Source of the DNA: Gloeocapsa sp. PCC 7428
Lineage (GTDB): Bacteria; Cyanobacteriota; Cyanobacteriia; Cyanobacteriales; Chroococcidiopsidaceae
DNA: 64,000 bases
Reading direction: 5' to 3'
Assembly: GCF_000317555.1 (NCBI RefSeq)
Contig: NC_019745.1
Coordinates: 930,001 to 994,000 of the forward strand
Part shown: piece by piece, positions 9,467-18,415 of the stretch
Position numbering within the stretch: the stretch's first letter is position 1
Layout: each line of letters begins with the position of its first letter
Position numbers and translations under genes: made by a program
The notes under the pieces: model-generated
Databases searched by the model: none
What the model was told of the DNA's origin: nothing
Seen by the model: only the letters and a program-made list of their open reading frames with translations

Positions 9467-9532
9467 ATGTCTCGCAAGTTTGTCCTCATCCTTACCTTTG
9501 TTTTTTTGGAGCATGACGCTGCCAATAGCTAA
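9467..9532 (+). other. Out-of-frame signal peptide start and T7 slippery tract of the FecR gene
   Basis: The ATG at 9467 opens a 21-codon frame encoding a basic start and hydrophobic core, which stops at 9530-9532. A run of seven T (9501-9507) lies inside the hydrophobic core. With six T the frame would continue into the FecR domain and give a cleavage site after KKANA. It could be a phase-variable switch, a real inactivating indel, transcriptional slippage, or a sequencing error. The sequence alone cannot distinguish these. Confidence 0.65.
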
Positions 9533-11834
9533 GAAGGCTAATGCTGAAACTACTCTGACACGAGCCGTAGTGCAAAACATACGTAATTTAGTGCGTCTAC
9601 TTCCACAAAATCGCACACCACGTCCAGCCCGATTGTCAGATGCCATGCAGCCTGGAGATGCTTTGTCTACAGGTCATTCCTCCTTAGCGGAACTACGCTT
9701 TAATGACGGTTCCTTGGCAAGGATAGGAGAACAAGCCATATTCCGCTTCATTGCACAAACACGTAGATTCAGGTTATCAAACGGAACAGTACTATTACTC
9801 ATTCCTCCTGGAAGAGGAGTCACAGACATCCGAACGCCAAATGCAGCTGCTGCAATTAGAGGGTCAGCATTATTTGTACGTTATATACCCGAAACAGACA
9901 CAACAATTGTTGGGGCTTTAACAGATAGTAATATTGAAGTTTTTAATCAAAGCGCTTCTCAAAGCGAAGTTCTCGAAGCTGGGCAAATGGCGGTTGTTGT
10001 CAATGACACAATTGAGCAGTTATACGAGTTTGACCTCAATACTTTTTACCAAACGAGCGATTTAGTACAGCAGCTGAATCTGAATCGACCAAATCCTAAT
10101 CCTTCAGCTGATCCGGCACTCTCTAGTGTACAAGCAGAAACTGCGGCTGCTGCTGCTACAAAGCCACCAGTTAGAGGCGAAGGAGTAGTTGAAAATCCAC
10201 CTTTTGTTCAGTCTCCTAGTAATTCAGCGCGAGAATCGCAACAAAACCAAGGCAACAATACTTCAACAACACCATCGCAACAAAATCAAGGCAACAATAC
10301 TTCGACAACACCATCGCAACAAAATCAAGGCAACAATACTTCGACAACACCATCGCAACAAAATCAAGGCAACAATACTTCGACAACACCATCGCAACAA
10401 AATCAAGGCAACAATACTTCGACAACACCATCGCAACAAAATCAAGGTAACAATACTTCGACAACACCATCGCCCATTGGGACTCCAAGTGGGAACAACT
10501 CAACTAATACAGAGAATCCTCCAAGTGGAGCCAACAGCGGTAATCAGCAACTTCCTGGCAATGGGTCTAGAGAGGAAATTGATGATGATAATACTGCACC
10601 AGTAACCCCACCGTTAGAAAATAACACGCCAATCACACCGCCTAGTAATACCACCACTCCACCAACAACGGGCGAAAGTTCCATTACTCAACCTATTAAT
10701 GGTGGCAACACCACACCACCACTAGACCCTGCGGACAATACGCCGCCAACGGATACAGATACTACGCTGCCAACCGATCCTGCGGACAATACACCACCAA
10801 CGGATACAGATACTACGCTGCCAACCGATCCTGCGGACAATACACCACCAACGGATACAGATACTACGCTGCCAACCGATCCTGCGGACAATACACCACC
10901 AACGGATACAGATACTACGCTGCCAACCGATCCTGCGGACAATACACCACCAACGGATACAGATACTACGCTGCCAACCGATCCTGCGGACAATACACCA
11001 CCAACGGATACAGATACTACGCTGCCAACCGATCCTGCGGACAATACACCACCAGCGGATACAGATACTACACCACCAACGGATACAGATACTACGCTGC
11101 CAACCGATCCTGCGGACAATACACCACCAACGGATACAGATACTACGCTGCCAACCGATCCTGCGGACAATACACCACCAACGGATACAGATACTACACT
11201 GCCAACCGATCCTGCGGACAATACACCACCAACAGATACAGATACTACACTGCCAACCGATCCTGCGGACAATACACCACCAGCGGATACAGATACTACA
11301 CCACCAACGGATACAGATACTACGCTGCCAACCGATCCTGCGGACAATACACCGCCAACGGATACAGATACTACACTGCCAACTGATCCTGCGGACAATA
11401 CACCACCAACGGATACAGATACTACACTGCCAACTGATCCTGCGGACAATACACCACCAACGGATACAGATACTACACCGCCAACTGATCCTGCGGACAA
11501 TACGCCGCCAACGGATACAGATACTACACTGCCAACCGATCCTGCGGACAATACACCGCCAACGGATACAGATACTACGCTGCCAACTGATCCTGCGGAC
11601 AATACACCGCCAGCGGATACAGATACTACACTGCCAACTGATGTTGAAGACAACGCACCATTACCTACAGACACTGAGACGACTCCGCCATTATTAGATG
11701 ACGTTAGTCCCTTACTGATCGATGAACCGAACCCTGTAGGAAATGATGTGAATTTACCAACAGATTTACAACCGGAGTCAGAACTGCGATCGTCCGCTAT
11801 TTCGTATCGCTGGCAAAGATTCTTGCTGCGCTAG
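9480..11834 (+). CDS. FecR-domain protein with giant PT/D-rich tandem repeats, start frameshifted
   Basis: The first 200 residues hold a FecR domain (GDALSTGHSSLAELRFNDGS, then VTDIRTPNAAAAIRGS). In the family this is a periplasmic sensor or ligand-binding fold. Two repeat arrays follow: a 13-residue QQNQGNN unit in six copies, and about sixteen copies of a 17-residue unit containing TDTDTTLPTDPADNTPP. The protein ends in a short non-repeat tail (YRWQRFLLR). The annotated TTG start at 9480 has no ribosome-binding site and gives a poor N-terminus. An ATG at 9467 in another frame gives a good signal peptide start (MSRKFVLILTFVF) but hits a stop at 9530. Removing one T from the T7 at 9501-9507 joins the two frames into a signal peptide ending KKANA. 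It is convergent with the CHASE2 kinase gene. Confidence 0.82.
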   Translation: MSSSLPLFFWSMTLPIAKKANAETTLTRAVVQNIRNLVRLLPQNRTPRPARLSDAMQPGDALSTGHSSLAELRFNDGSLARIGEQAIFRFIAQTRRFRLSNGTVLLLIPPGRGVTDIRTPNAAAAIRGSALFVRYIPETDTTIVGALTDSNIEVFNQSASQSEVLEAGQMAVVVNDTIEQLYEFDLNTFYQTSDLVQQLNLNRPNPNPSADPALSSVQAETAAAAATKPPVRGEGVVENPPFVQSPSNSARESQQNQGNNTSTTPSQQNQGNNTSTTPSQQNQGNNTSTTPSQQNQGNNTSTTPSQQNQGNNTSTTPSQQNQGNNTSTTPSPIGTPSGNNSTNTENPPSGANSGNQQLPGNGSREEIDDDNTAPVTPPLENNTPITPPSNTTTPPTTGESSITQPINGGNTTPPLDPADNTPPTDTDTTLPTDPADNTPPTDTDTTLPTDPADNTPPTDTDTTLPTDPADNTPPTDTDTTLPTDPADNTPPTDTDTTLPTDPADNTPPTDTDTTLPTDPADNTPPADTDTTPPTDTDTTLPTDPADNTPPTDTDTTLPTDPADNTPPTDTDTTLPTDPADNTPPTDTDTTLPTDPADNTPPADTDTTPPTDTDTTLPTDPADNTPPTDTDTTLPTDPADNTPPTDTDTTLPTDPADNTPPTDTDTTPPTDPADNTPPTDTDTTLPTDPADNTPPTDTDTTLPTDPADNTPPADTDTTLPTDVEDNAPLPTDTETTPPLLDDVSPLLIDEPNPVGNDVNLPTDLQPESELRSSAISYRWQRFLLR
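10239..10472 (+). repeat. 39-bp tandem repeat, six copies, in the FecR gene
   Basis: Six head-to-tail copies of a 39-bp unit encode QQNQGNNTSTTPS. Copies are almost identical at the DNA level (only a few substitutions, mostly in the first and last), pointing to recent expansion. The period is a multiple of three, so changes in copy number keep the frame. Confidence 0.95.
10725..11642 (+). repeat. 51-bp tandem repeat array (about 16 copies) in the FecR gene
   Basis: About sixteen copies of a 51-bp unit encode TDTDTTLPTDPADNTPP. The array is broken twice by a short 24-bp unit encoding ADTDTTPP, giving blocks of six, four and six full units. Units differ by a few silent changes (GCTGCC/ACTGCC, ACCACC/ACCGCC), so their order can be followed. 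The translated product should be an extended, acidic, Pro/Thr-rich spacer of roughly 300 residues. Copy number may be wrong in short-read assemblies. Confidence 0.95.
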
Positions 11835-11879
11835 CAAAATAAATTGCTACCAGTAGTAGAGCAAATGTACTAGTTTAAA

Positions 11880-14282
11880 CTACTGCGGTGGCAAAACAAT
11901 AGTAGAACTTGGATCGGCGATCGCTGTTGATGCAATACTCCAAGGAGTTGTGGGAGTATCAGAATTCTCGACAGGTAAGCTATCTTCTATTTTTGAAGCG
12001 CCGGTGTGCCAACTTACTAATTGCTCAAGCGCAGACAAAGCCTCTAAAGCAGATTGATAGCGTTGAGTAAAATCATGGCGCACCATTTTACACAAAACTG
12101 TGGCAAAATCGTGACTTACTTGGGTTTTGTGCATCCAAAGTATTTCTCCGGTATCTGCATCGAACTGTAACTCATGAGGAGATAATCCTGTTAAAGCTCT
12201 AATCCCTGTCATTCCCAACGCATAGATGTCACTGCTAAATTTCACACGTCCAGCACATTGTTCAATGGGGGCATAGCCTTGGGTACCGATTCCAATTGTC
12301 AAGCTACTTTGTCCCTCTTGGTCTAATACTTGGTTGCTTACTTCTTTTACCGCACCAAAGTCAATCAAAAAAAGCTTACCGTCAGAGTGTCGGCGAATGA
12401 TATTACTGGGTTTGATGTCGCGATGAATTACGCCATGACGATGAACAAATTCTAAAGTTTGTAGAAGTTCGTGTAAGATTTGAATAACTGTAGCTTCTTG
12501 TAGTTGTCTACCTGGAGGAAGTTCCTGGCTGAGGGGATGACCAACAACTAATTCTTGCACAAGATAGAATTCTTCACCTTCATCAAAGTAAGCCAATAGT
12601 TGAGGAATTTGGTCGTGGGTTCCTAGTTTTTCTAAAGTTTCTGCTTCTAATTGAAATAATCGTTTAGCAAGTTGCAAGTGTTTGGGATTATTGCTAGCTA
12701 ATTTAAGCTGTTTGACAACGCATAGTGGACTCCCTGGACGTTGTTTGTCTTCGGCTACATAGGTTTCACTAAAGCCACCAGCACCTAATACTTTGACAAT
12801 TTTATAGCGTCCGCCAATGAGCTTTCCCATTGTTGCTAGCTCGCGCTGCTCTAGTAAGTACTGTAAGTCATCTTGCTGGCTAATAATCTCCTGCACAATA
12901 GGCGAAGATGCATAGCGTTCTAAGCTACGGTGCAAACTCATTTTTCTTAATCTTTCACTCGCTGCACCTGTACCTAAATAAGAAAAACTCGCGAGGGCGA
13001 TCGCAACTAAGGGAACTGCAACCGGAAAGTAAACACCACCATAGATAAAACTGAAATAACTGATACTTACCCAACCAAGAATAATTCCTGCTGTCGATGC
13101 GCATTGAAAAATGGTGCGCTTGGATTTCCTAATTAAAAACGCACTACCACCAACCAAAAATAGGATAAATAAGCTGCGGGTGTTGGTATGAGGAATTCCT
13201 TCGGCGATCGCGCGGTTATTTAATAAAGTTGCGATCGCGTTTGCTTGAATTTCTACTCCTGACATTCGTTGCGGATACAGCCAACTCTTGGCAAATGGTG
13301 CGCCATGAAAGTCTTGGAGTGAAGCTGCTGTCGCCCCAATCAGGACAATTTTATCTTTGAAATATTTTCCTTGCTGTAAATAGGTATTCCAGTTTTCCGG
13401 ATCTAATACGTGCCAAAAAGAAATCTGTTCAAATGTCCCTGCTGGACCATAAAAATTAATATACTCGGCTTGCGGTCTAACAAAATTAGGATTTACGGCT
13501 TTGACAACAGCTTCTTCAAATGAAGGGAAATCTTGAAGTTCTGCTAGTGTTTCTTGTGGATATTGCGCTTGTTGTGCTAATAGCTTGGGAAAAGTACTGG
13601 CAAACCGATGAATTTTACTGTCTGCTTCTAGCGGAAAATTGATTGTACCAATTGCTGACGGATTTGTCCAAAACAGGCGTTCAGGCGGTACTAATTGAAT
13701 TAAGCTTCCTTGATGAATTTCAGCTTCTGCATATTCGGCAGCTAACGCTACTTTACCAGAATAGCGGCGCAGTACTTGCGCTAATTGCTGATCGTCATCG
13801 GTTCCGTAGCTACTTGGATTTGTCAACAAAATATCCAAAGCAACAACTTTTGCACCTGCTGATATTAACCGATCGACGACTTGCGCATACGCACTACGTC
13901 GCCACGCCCAAGCTTTCAAAGGTTCTAAGTAGGCATATTTTTGGGGATCTTCCTGCAACAATTGCTTCGGCATTGATAATGATGGTTCATCAATTGCCAA
14001 AATGACAATATCCTCTGGTGGTGCTACTGGACCGCGCAGTTCAAAAAACATCGTTTGCACGTGCGATTCCCACATCTGAACAAGTCGCCAATTTCCACCC
14101 GTCGCGATCGCAGCAGCAATTGCCCAAGCTACAGTAAGAATATGTCCGACCCAGGCAAGGCGCAATGATTGACGTGCTGTTAATAGCGCTGTAATTTTCG
14201 TCGTTGCGTTATGCACTTTAAGCGATCGCTTATCAGTTGAGTCTTTTTTCTGGAGCTTGGATGCTGTATCGTGTTGTGTCAT
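11880..14282 (-). CDS. CHASE2-domain serine/threonine protein kinase
   Basis: Order of domains in this 800-residue membrane protein: a cytoplasmic N-terminus, a first membrane segment (about 43-62), an extracytoplasmic CHASE2 sensor (about 70-360, with ILAIDEPSL and KIVLIGATA signatures), three closely spaced membrane segments (about 368-440), a short linker, and a Hanks-type kinase (about 492-760). Kinase motifs are complete: GAGGFSETY glycine loop, Lys524 in VVKQLK, HRDIKPSN (620-627) and DFG (641-643). A coupled role is inferred: CHASE2 senses an unknown periplasmic signal and the kinase phosphorylates cytoplasmic targets. It is convergent with the FecR-domain gene, with only 45 bp between their stops. 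CHASE2 and FecR proteins are known to occur near each other in bacterial genomes. Confidence 0.92.
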   Translation of the reverse strand: MTQHDTASKLQKKDSTDKRSLKVHNATTKITALLTARQSLRLAWVGHILTVAWAIAAAIATGGNWRLVQMWESHVQTMFFELRGPVAPPEDIVILAIDEPSLSMPKQLLQEDPQKYAYLEPLKAWAWRRSAYAQVVDRLISAGAKVVALDILLTNPSSYGTDDDQQLAQVLRRYSGKVALAAEYAEAEIHQGSLIQLVPPERLFWTNPSAIGTINFPLEADSKIHRFASTFPKLLAQQAQYPQETLAELQDFPSFEEAVVKAVNPNFVRPQAEYINFYGPAGTFEQISFWHVLDPENWNTYLQQGKYFKDKIVLIGATAASLQDFHGAPFAKSWLYPQRMSGVEIQANAIATLLNNRAIAEGIPHTNTRSLFILFLVGGSAFLIRKSKRTIFQCASTAGIILGWVSISYFSFIYGGVYFPVAVPLVAIALASFSYLGTGAASERLRKMSLHRSLERYASSPIVQEIISQQDDLQYLLEQRELATMGKLIGGRYKIVKVLGAGGFSETYVAEDKQRPGSPLCVVKQLKLASNNPKHLQLAKRLFQLEAETLEKLGTHDQIPQLLAYFDEGEEFYLVQELVVGHPLSQELPPGRQLQEATVIQILHELLQTLEFVHRHGVIHRDIKPSNIIRRHSDGKLFLIDFGAVKEVSNQVLDQEGQSSLTIGIGTQGYAPIEQCAGRVKFSSDIYALGMTGIRALTGLSPHELQFDADTGEILWMHKTQVSHDFATVLCKMVRHDFTQRYQSALEALSALEQLVSWHTGASKIEDSLPVENSDTPTTPWSIASTAIADPSSTIVLPPQ

Positions 14283-15087
14283 ATCTTGCCTGGAAGCTTA
14301 CTCTACCTACAACGACCTGATTTTGTCTTTTCTAAGTTAATCTCTCAAGATTTCAACATCAACCGAATTTGGCTATGATATGCATAGATTAAGCACAATA
14401 GCATTTATACTTAGGCTCTAAAAATATCTGGTACTATGTACCTTATCAATAATTTTATTCAATGATGGAAAATCTCGAAAATTAGAGAATTCTCATATGC
14501 TATCTACTTTTTTATGTAAATCTACTCGCGGTGATTAGCACAAGCAGCGACTTAAATAGCGTTAGCATTAATATATAGAGCATAGCTTCTATCAGAAATT
14601 TCTCTAGGGCATAGAGACTGTTATAATTCAGCCGATGAGACTAAAGCGACATCTTAGATTTGTATTGGTGACTAAACTTATTATGTCTTATTATCAGTTT
14701 ATACACTGCCCAGGAGGTGTTCCTGAGCTACGTTGTTGAAGCGCATATTTGTAATATTAGTAGCTATACAGACCATTGAAGACAGCCACAACGCGTCCTT
14801 CGGTAAATAACCGTAGTAACAAGTAAGCTAAGGTCGAGCGAAATCCTATGTAAAAGCATTGAATTGTGGCAAGCAATGCTTACAAGTTAAGTAGTCATAG
14901 GGTATTCATTAGCGAAAGATAAAAAGACAATTGTATATTATCTGAAACAGCAAAGGAATTACTAAAAAATGCGGCAGATTTTGCGGCTTCGAGAAAATAT
15001 ATTTTATTCAAATATTTCAAATAATATCAGCAACAACAAAATTCGATAAGGAAAAGAACTATCTCTAAGATCTTAGGTTTAACTTTT
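14283..15087. other. Long intergenic region
   Basis: About 800 bases without a supported gene, between the divergent CHASE2 kinase and LabA-like genes. A small hairpin (CAGGA, GGTGT, TCCTG) lies at 14711-14725, followed by a less AT-rich stretch to about 14890. No tRNA, tmRNA or RNase P consensus was recognised. The size and base composition leave room for a small RNA near 14700-14900. Confidence 0.4.
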
Positions 15088-15609
15088 ATGGCATGCTTAA
15101 TAAACCGCACGTCTATTTTTGTAGACGGCAATAATATGTTCTATGCACAACAAAAAAATGGTTGGTTTTTCGATCCAAGAAGAGTATTGGAATATTTTAA
15201 AACCGAGCAGCCAGAGACGATCTTAATTAATGCTTTTTGGTATACAGGTCTAAAAGATCCGCAAGATCAACGCGGTTTTAGAGATGCTTTAATTAGCTTA
15301 GGATATACAGTACGGCATAAAATTCTTAAGGAATATTATGATGACACCTCTGGTCGCTATTCGCAAAAAGCGAATCTAGATATCGAAATTGTGGTCGATA
15401 TGTTCAACACAGTCGAACAGTACAATCATGTCATTTTATTTAGTGGCGATGGAGATTTTGAAAGAGCAATAGAACTACTACGCTCAAAAGATACTCACAT
15501 TACAGTAGTATCTACAGAGGGAATGATTGCCCGAGAATTGCGTAATGCTACTGATAGATATATTGATTTAAATGATATTCGCGAGTATATAGAAAAAGTA
15601 GATTATTAA
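15088..15609 (+). CDS. NYN-domain (LabA/DUF88) putative RNase
   Basis: This 173-residue protein is a single NYN (PIN-like) domain. Acidic residues expected at the metal site are present: FVDGNN near the N-terminus, ANLDIEIVVDMF in the middle, and LFSGDGDFE towards the end. LabA, a relative in Synechococcus elongatus, affects circadian output (feedback repression through KaiC). LabA-like proteins otherwise act as nucleases or are uncharacterised. I cannot say which paralogue this is. No ribosome-binding site is obvious before the ATG. It lies 67 bp upstream of leuA on the same strand, but leuA has its own strong ribosome-binding site. Confidence 0.82.
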   Translation: MACLINRTSIFVDGNNMFYAQQKNGWFFDPRRVLEYFKTEQPETILINAFWYTGLKDPQDQRGFRDALISLGYTVRHKILKEYYDDTSGRYSQKANLDIEIVVDMFNTVEQYNHVILFSGDGDFERAIELLRSKDTHITVVSTEGMIARELRNATDRYIDLNDIREYIEKVDY

Positions 15610-15676
15610 TCAAGATTTATTGGTAATTTTAGCGTTTATTTAAGTTTACACAAACAAAAATACAACGAGGAGTACT

Positions 15677-17266
15677 ATGCACAGCAAACAAGACCGCATC
15701 ATTATCTTTGATACGACATTGCGCGATGGCGAACAATGCCCTGGTGCTACGCTCAACGTCGAAGAGAAAGTTATGATTGCCCGCCAGTTGTCACGGCTAG
15801 GCGTAGATATCATTGAAGCTGGATTTGCATTCGCTAGCCCTGGAGACTTTAACGCAGTACAACAAATTGCCGAAACCGTTGGGACTGAAAATGGTCCAGT
15901 GATTTGTAGTTTGGCAAGAGCAATCAAAGACGATATTAAAGCAGCCGCAGAGGCATTAAAACCAGCAGCTAAAGCCAGAATTCATACATTTATTTCGACA
16001 TCGGATATTCACCTTGAGTACCAGCTTAAAAAAACGCGATCCGAAGTGCTGGCGATCGCCGAAGAAATGGTCGCCTATGCTAAATCGTTCATGGACGATG
16101 TGGAATTTTCACCGATGGATGCTGTGCGCAGCGATCCAGAATATTTGTACCAAGTACTCGAACGCGCGATCGCCGCTGGGGCAAAAACAATTAATATTCC
16201 TGACACCGTAGGGTACACGACTCCTAGCGAATTTGGCGCATTAATTCGCGGTATCAAAGAAAACGTCCCCAATATCGACCAAGCAATTATTTCAGTTCAC
16301 GGTCACAATGATTTGGGCTTGGCTGTTGCTAACTTCTTAGAAGCCGTCAAAAATGGAGCGCGACAACTCGAATGCACGATCAACGGTATTGGAGAACGTG
16401 CGGGAAATGCGGCGCTAGAAGAATTGGTTATGGCGCTACACGTTAGACGACAATATTATAATCCTTTCTTAGGTCGCCCAGCTGATTCAGAAGAACCTCT
16501 AACAAATATTGATACGCACCAAATTTACAAAACTTCGCGCCTTGTTTCTAACTTAACAGGAATGCTGGTACAACCAAATAAGGCGATTGTCGGGGCGAAT
16601 GCTTTTGCGCACGAGTCCGGAATTCACCAAGATGGCGTGTTGAAAAACAAGCTGACGTATGAAATTATGGATGCTCAGTCAATCGGATTGACTGACAATC
16701 AAATCGTCTTGGGTAAGCATTCGGGACGTAACGCTTTCCGTACGCGTTTGAAAGAATTGGGGTTTGAACTGTCGGAAACCGATTTAAATAAAGCCTTTTT
16801 GCGGTTTAAAGATTTAGCAGATAAGAAAAAAGAAATTTCCGATTGGGATTTAGAAGCGATCGTCAACGATGAAATTCAGCAAACACCAGAACTATTTCGT
16901 TTAGAGTTTGTACAAGTTTCCTGCGGCGATCGCGCGTGTCCCACCGCAACAGTTTCGATTCGGACTCCCGAAGGCGAAGAATTGACCGATGCGGCAATTG
17001 GTACCGGACCTGTCGATGCGGTGTATAAGGCAATTAACCGCGTGGTGAACGTCCCCAATCAACTGATCGAGTTTTCTGTCCAGTCAGTAACTGCGGGGAT
17101 TGATGCGATCGGTGAAGTGACGATTCGCCTGCGTTATGAAGATCGCGTGTATTCTGGTCATGCAGCGAATACAGATATTATTGTTGCTTCAGCACAAGCG
17201 TACGTTAACGCCCTCAATCGTTTGTACGCTGCAATTCAGAATAAGCAGCAGCAATTAACTGTGTAA
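15677..17266 (+). CDS. leuA: 2-isopropylmalate synthase
   Basis: This enzyme condenses acetyl-CoA with 2-oxoisovalerate, the first committed step of leucine synthesis. The N-terminal TIM barrel begins [18 protein letters not shown], has the [14 protein letters not shown] metal-binding His pair, and has the family [13 protein letters not shown] segment. The C-terminal LeuA dimer domain (about residues 400-520) is the leucine-binding regulatory part. Length 529 residues is normal for cyanobacteria. The start is supported by a strong GAGGAG ribosome-binding site about 6 bases before the ATG. Confidence 0.97.
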   Translation: MHSKQDRIIIFDTTLRDGEQCPGATLNVEEKVMIARQLSRLGVDIIEAGFAFASPGDFNAVQQIAETVGTENGPVICSLARAIKDDIKAAAEALKPAAKARIHTFISTSDIHLEYQLKKTRSEVLAIAEEMVAYAKSFMDDVEFSPMDAVRSDPEYLYQVLERAIAAGAKTINIPDTVGYTTPSEFGALIRGIKENVPNIDQAIISVHGHNDLGLAVANFLEAVKNGARQLECTINGIGERAGNAALEELVMALHVRRQYYNPFLGRPADSEEPLTNIDTHQIYKTSRLVSNLTGMLVQPNKAIVGANAFAHESGIHQDGVLKNKLTYEIMDAQSIGLTDNQIVLGKHSGRNAFRTRLKELGFELSETDLNKAFLRFKDLADKKKEISDWDLEAIVNDEIQQTPELFRLEFVQVSCGDRACPTATVSIRTPEGEELTDAAIGTGPVDAVYKAINRVVNVPNQLIEFSVQSVTAGIDAIGEVTIRLRYEDRVYSGHAANTDIIVASAQAYVNALNRLYAAIQNKQQQLTV

Positions 17267-17274
17267 ACTCAAGG

Positions 17275-17305
17275 TTGATAATTGGTGATTGGTAATTGGG
17301 AAGAT
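17275..17305 (+). repeat. Degenerate GGTAATTGG-type intergenic repeat
   Basis: A short run of TTGGTGATTGGTAATTGGG follows leuA. Related runs occur at 6585-6605 and, as the complement (ATTACCCATTACCCATCACC), at 17374-17393. These are low-complexity dispersed repeats common between cyanobacterial genes. Confidence 0.5.
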
Positions 17306-17425
17306 TTGTGGGTTAAGTATCTTGCAATACCAGAGTAAAAATTTGGTACTTTGGCAAGAGATTTAGATTTACTATTACCCATTACCCATCACCTAACCCC
17401 AAAAGGTGTATCTCATTTACTCACC

Positions 17426-18226
17426 ATGCGCGATGATATCTTTGCCAAAGAACAACGATTCCATGACGAATGGGCTTCTACAATAGATGTCGAAGGAATT
17501 CAAGTCAGAGACTATTTTGAAGCTTGTACCGCCCCAGAAAATCGCTTCATTCTCAATCATCTAGGAGATATTAGAGGCAAGTTATTATTAGATTTGGGTT
17601 GTGGCGCGGGTGAAAACAGCGTCTACTTTGCGAAAAAAGGTGCAAAATGCGTTGCAGCAGACTATTCACCAGGAATGGTAGAAGTCGCATTGAAGCTAGC
17701 CGAGACAAATAAGGTAAAAATTCAAGGCCGCACGATGAATGCGATCGCGCTTGATTGTCCTGATAATACCTTTGATATTGTTTATGCTTCAAACCTGTTG
17801 CATCATATCCCCAACCCCCGCGCCGCAATTCGCGAAATGCATCGCGTTCTCAAACCAGGCGGAAAAGCATGTTTTTGGGACCCTTTACGCCACAATCCTG
17901 TAATTAATGTTTATCGACGCATTGCTACAAAAGTGCGCACCGAAGACGAAATGCCGTTGGACATCAGTATCGTTGATTTTGTGCGATCGCACTTCTCAAA
18001 AACAACTTACGATACATTTTGGCTAGCCACTTTATGGATCTTTTTACGCTTTTACTTAATTGAAAAAGTCGATCCTAACAAAGAAAGATACTGGAAGAAA
18101 ATTATCATCGAACATCAGCGACTAGCACCCACATATCAGCGCTTAGAAAAATTTGATACCGTTCTTAAAAAACTGCCTCTTACAAAACGCTTTGCCTGGA
18201 ATATCGCCGTTGTCGCCACAAAATAG
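17426..18226 (+). CDS. Class I SAM-dependent methyltransferase
   Basis: This protein has a Rossmann methyltransferase fold: motif I LLDLGCGAGENSVYF, an acidic post-I CVAADYS, and YASNLLHHIPNP near the substrate side, then HRVLKPGGKACFWDP. It belongs to the UbiE/Coq5-like or Methyltransf_11 group, but the substrate cannot be predicted. I chose the ATG at 17426 (266 residues) over the TTG at 17351. The extra segment is translated from an ATTACCCATTACCC repeat and has no family resemblance, while MRDDIFAKEQRFHDEWAS looks like a natural N-terminus. The C-terminal third, with a hydrophobic FLRFYLIEK stretch, may touch the membrane. Confidence 0.8.
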   Translation: MRDDIFAKEQRFHDEWASTIDVEGIQVRDYFEACTAPENRFILNHLGDIRGKLLLDLGCGAGENSVYFAKKGAKCVAADYSPGMVEVALKLAETNKVKIQGRTMNAIALDCPDNTFDIVYASNLLHHIPNPRAAIREMHRVLKPGGKACFWDPLRHNPVINVYRRIATKVRTEDEMPLDISIVDFVRSHFSKTTYDTFWLATLWIFLRFYLIEKVDPNKERYWKKIIIEHQRLAPTYQRLEKFDTVLKKLPLTKRFAWNIAVVATK

Positions 18227-18244
18227 ATAATAAGGAAAGGGGCG

Positions 18245-18405
18245 AGTCAGGAGTGTCTAGTAGCTAGTGACTAGTAGTTAGTTTTGAGTTTTGGAAAGCG
18301 CAGCGTGCCGGATGGCACTATTTTGAATTAAAAGAATTATCTTAACTCAGCACTTATAACTCCCAGTCTCCCCATCTCCCAGTCTCCTCTGCCCCCCTGC
18401 TTTTC
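18245..18405 (+). repeat. Dispersed low-complexity repeats between convergent genes
   Basis: Two tracts occur here: TAGTAGCTAGTGACTAGTAG at about 18260-18280, and a pyrimidine-rich CCCAGTCTCCCCATCTCCCA tract at about 18361-18405. Similar tracts flank genes at 20920, 27120 and 45520. They separate the convergent methyltransferase and antiporter genes. Confidence 0.5.
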
Positions 18406-18415
18406 TCTTCTACGG

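Noticed and set aside
10216-10605. Frames of both strands across the 39-bp repeats
   Set aside because: They are shadows of the repeat; the FecR frame has the domain and composition evidence.
10239-11642. A CRISPR array
   Set aside because: Repeats are directly contiguous, have no unique spacers, translate in frame, and no cas genes are near.
10688-11674. Long minus-strand frame (328 codons) of GGVLSAGSVGSVVSVS-type repeats
   Set aside because: It is the complement of the 51-bp repeat array of the FecR gene, open only because the repeat unit has no minus-strand stop. It has no start signal or known family.
17351-17425. TTG start of the methyltransferase
   Set aside because: The extra codons come from an ATTACCCATTACCC repeat and have no family similarity. 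The ATG at 17426 gives a natural N-terminus.
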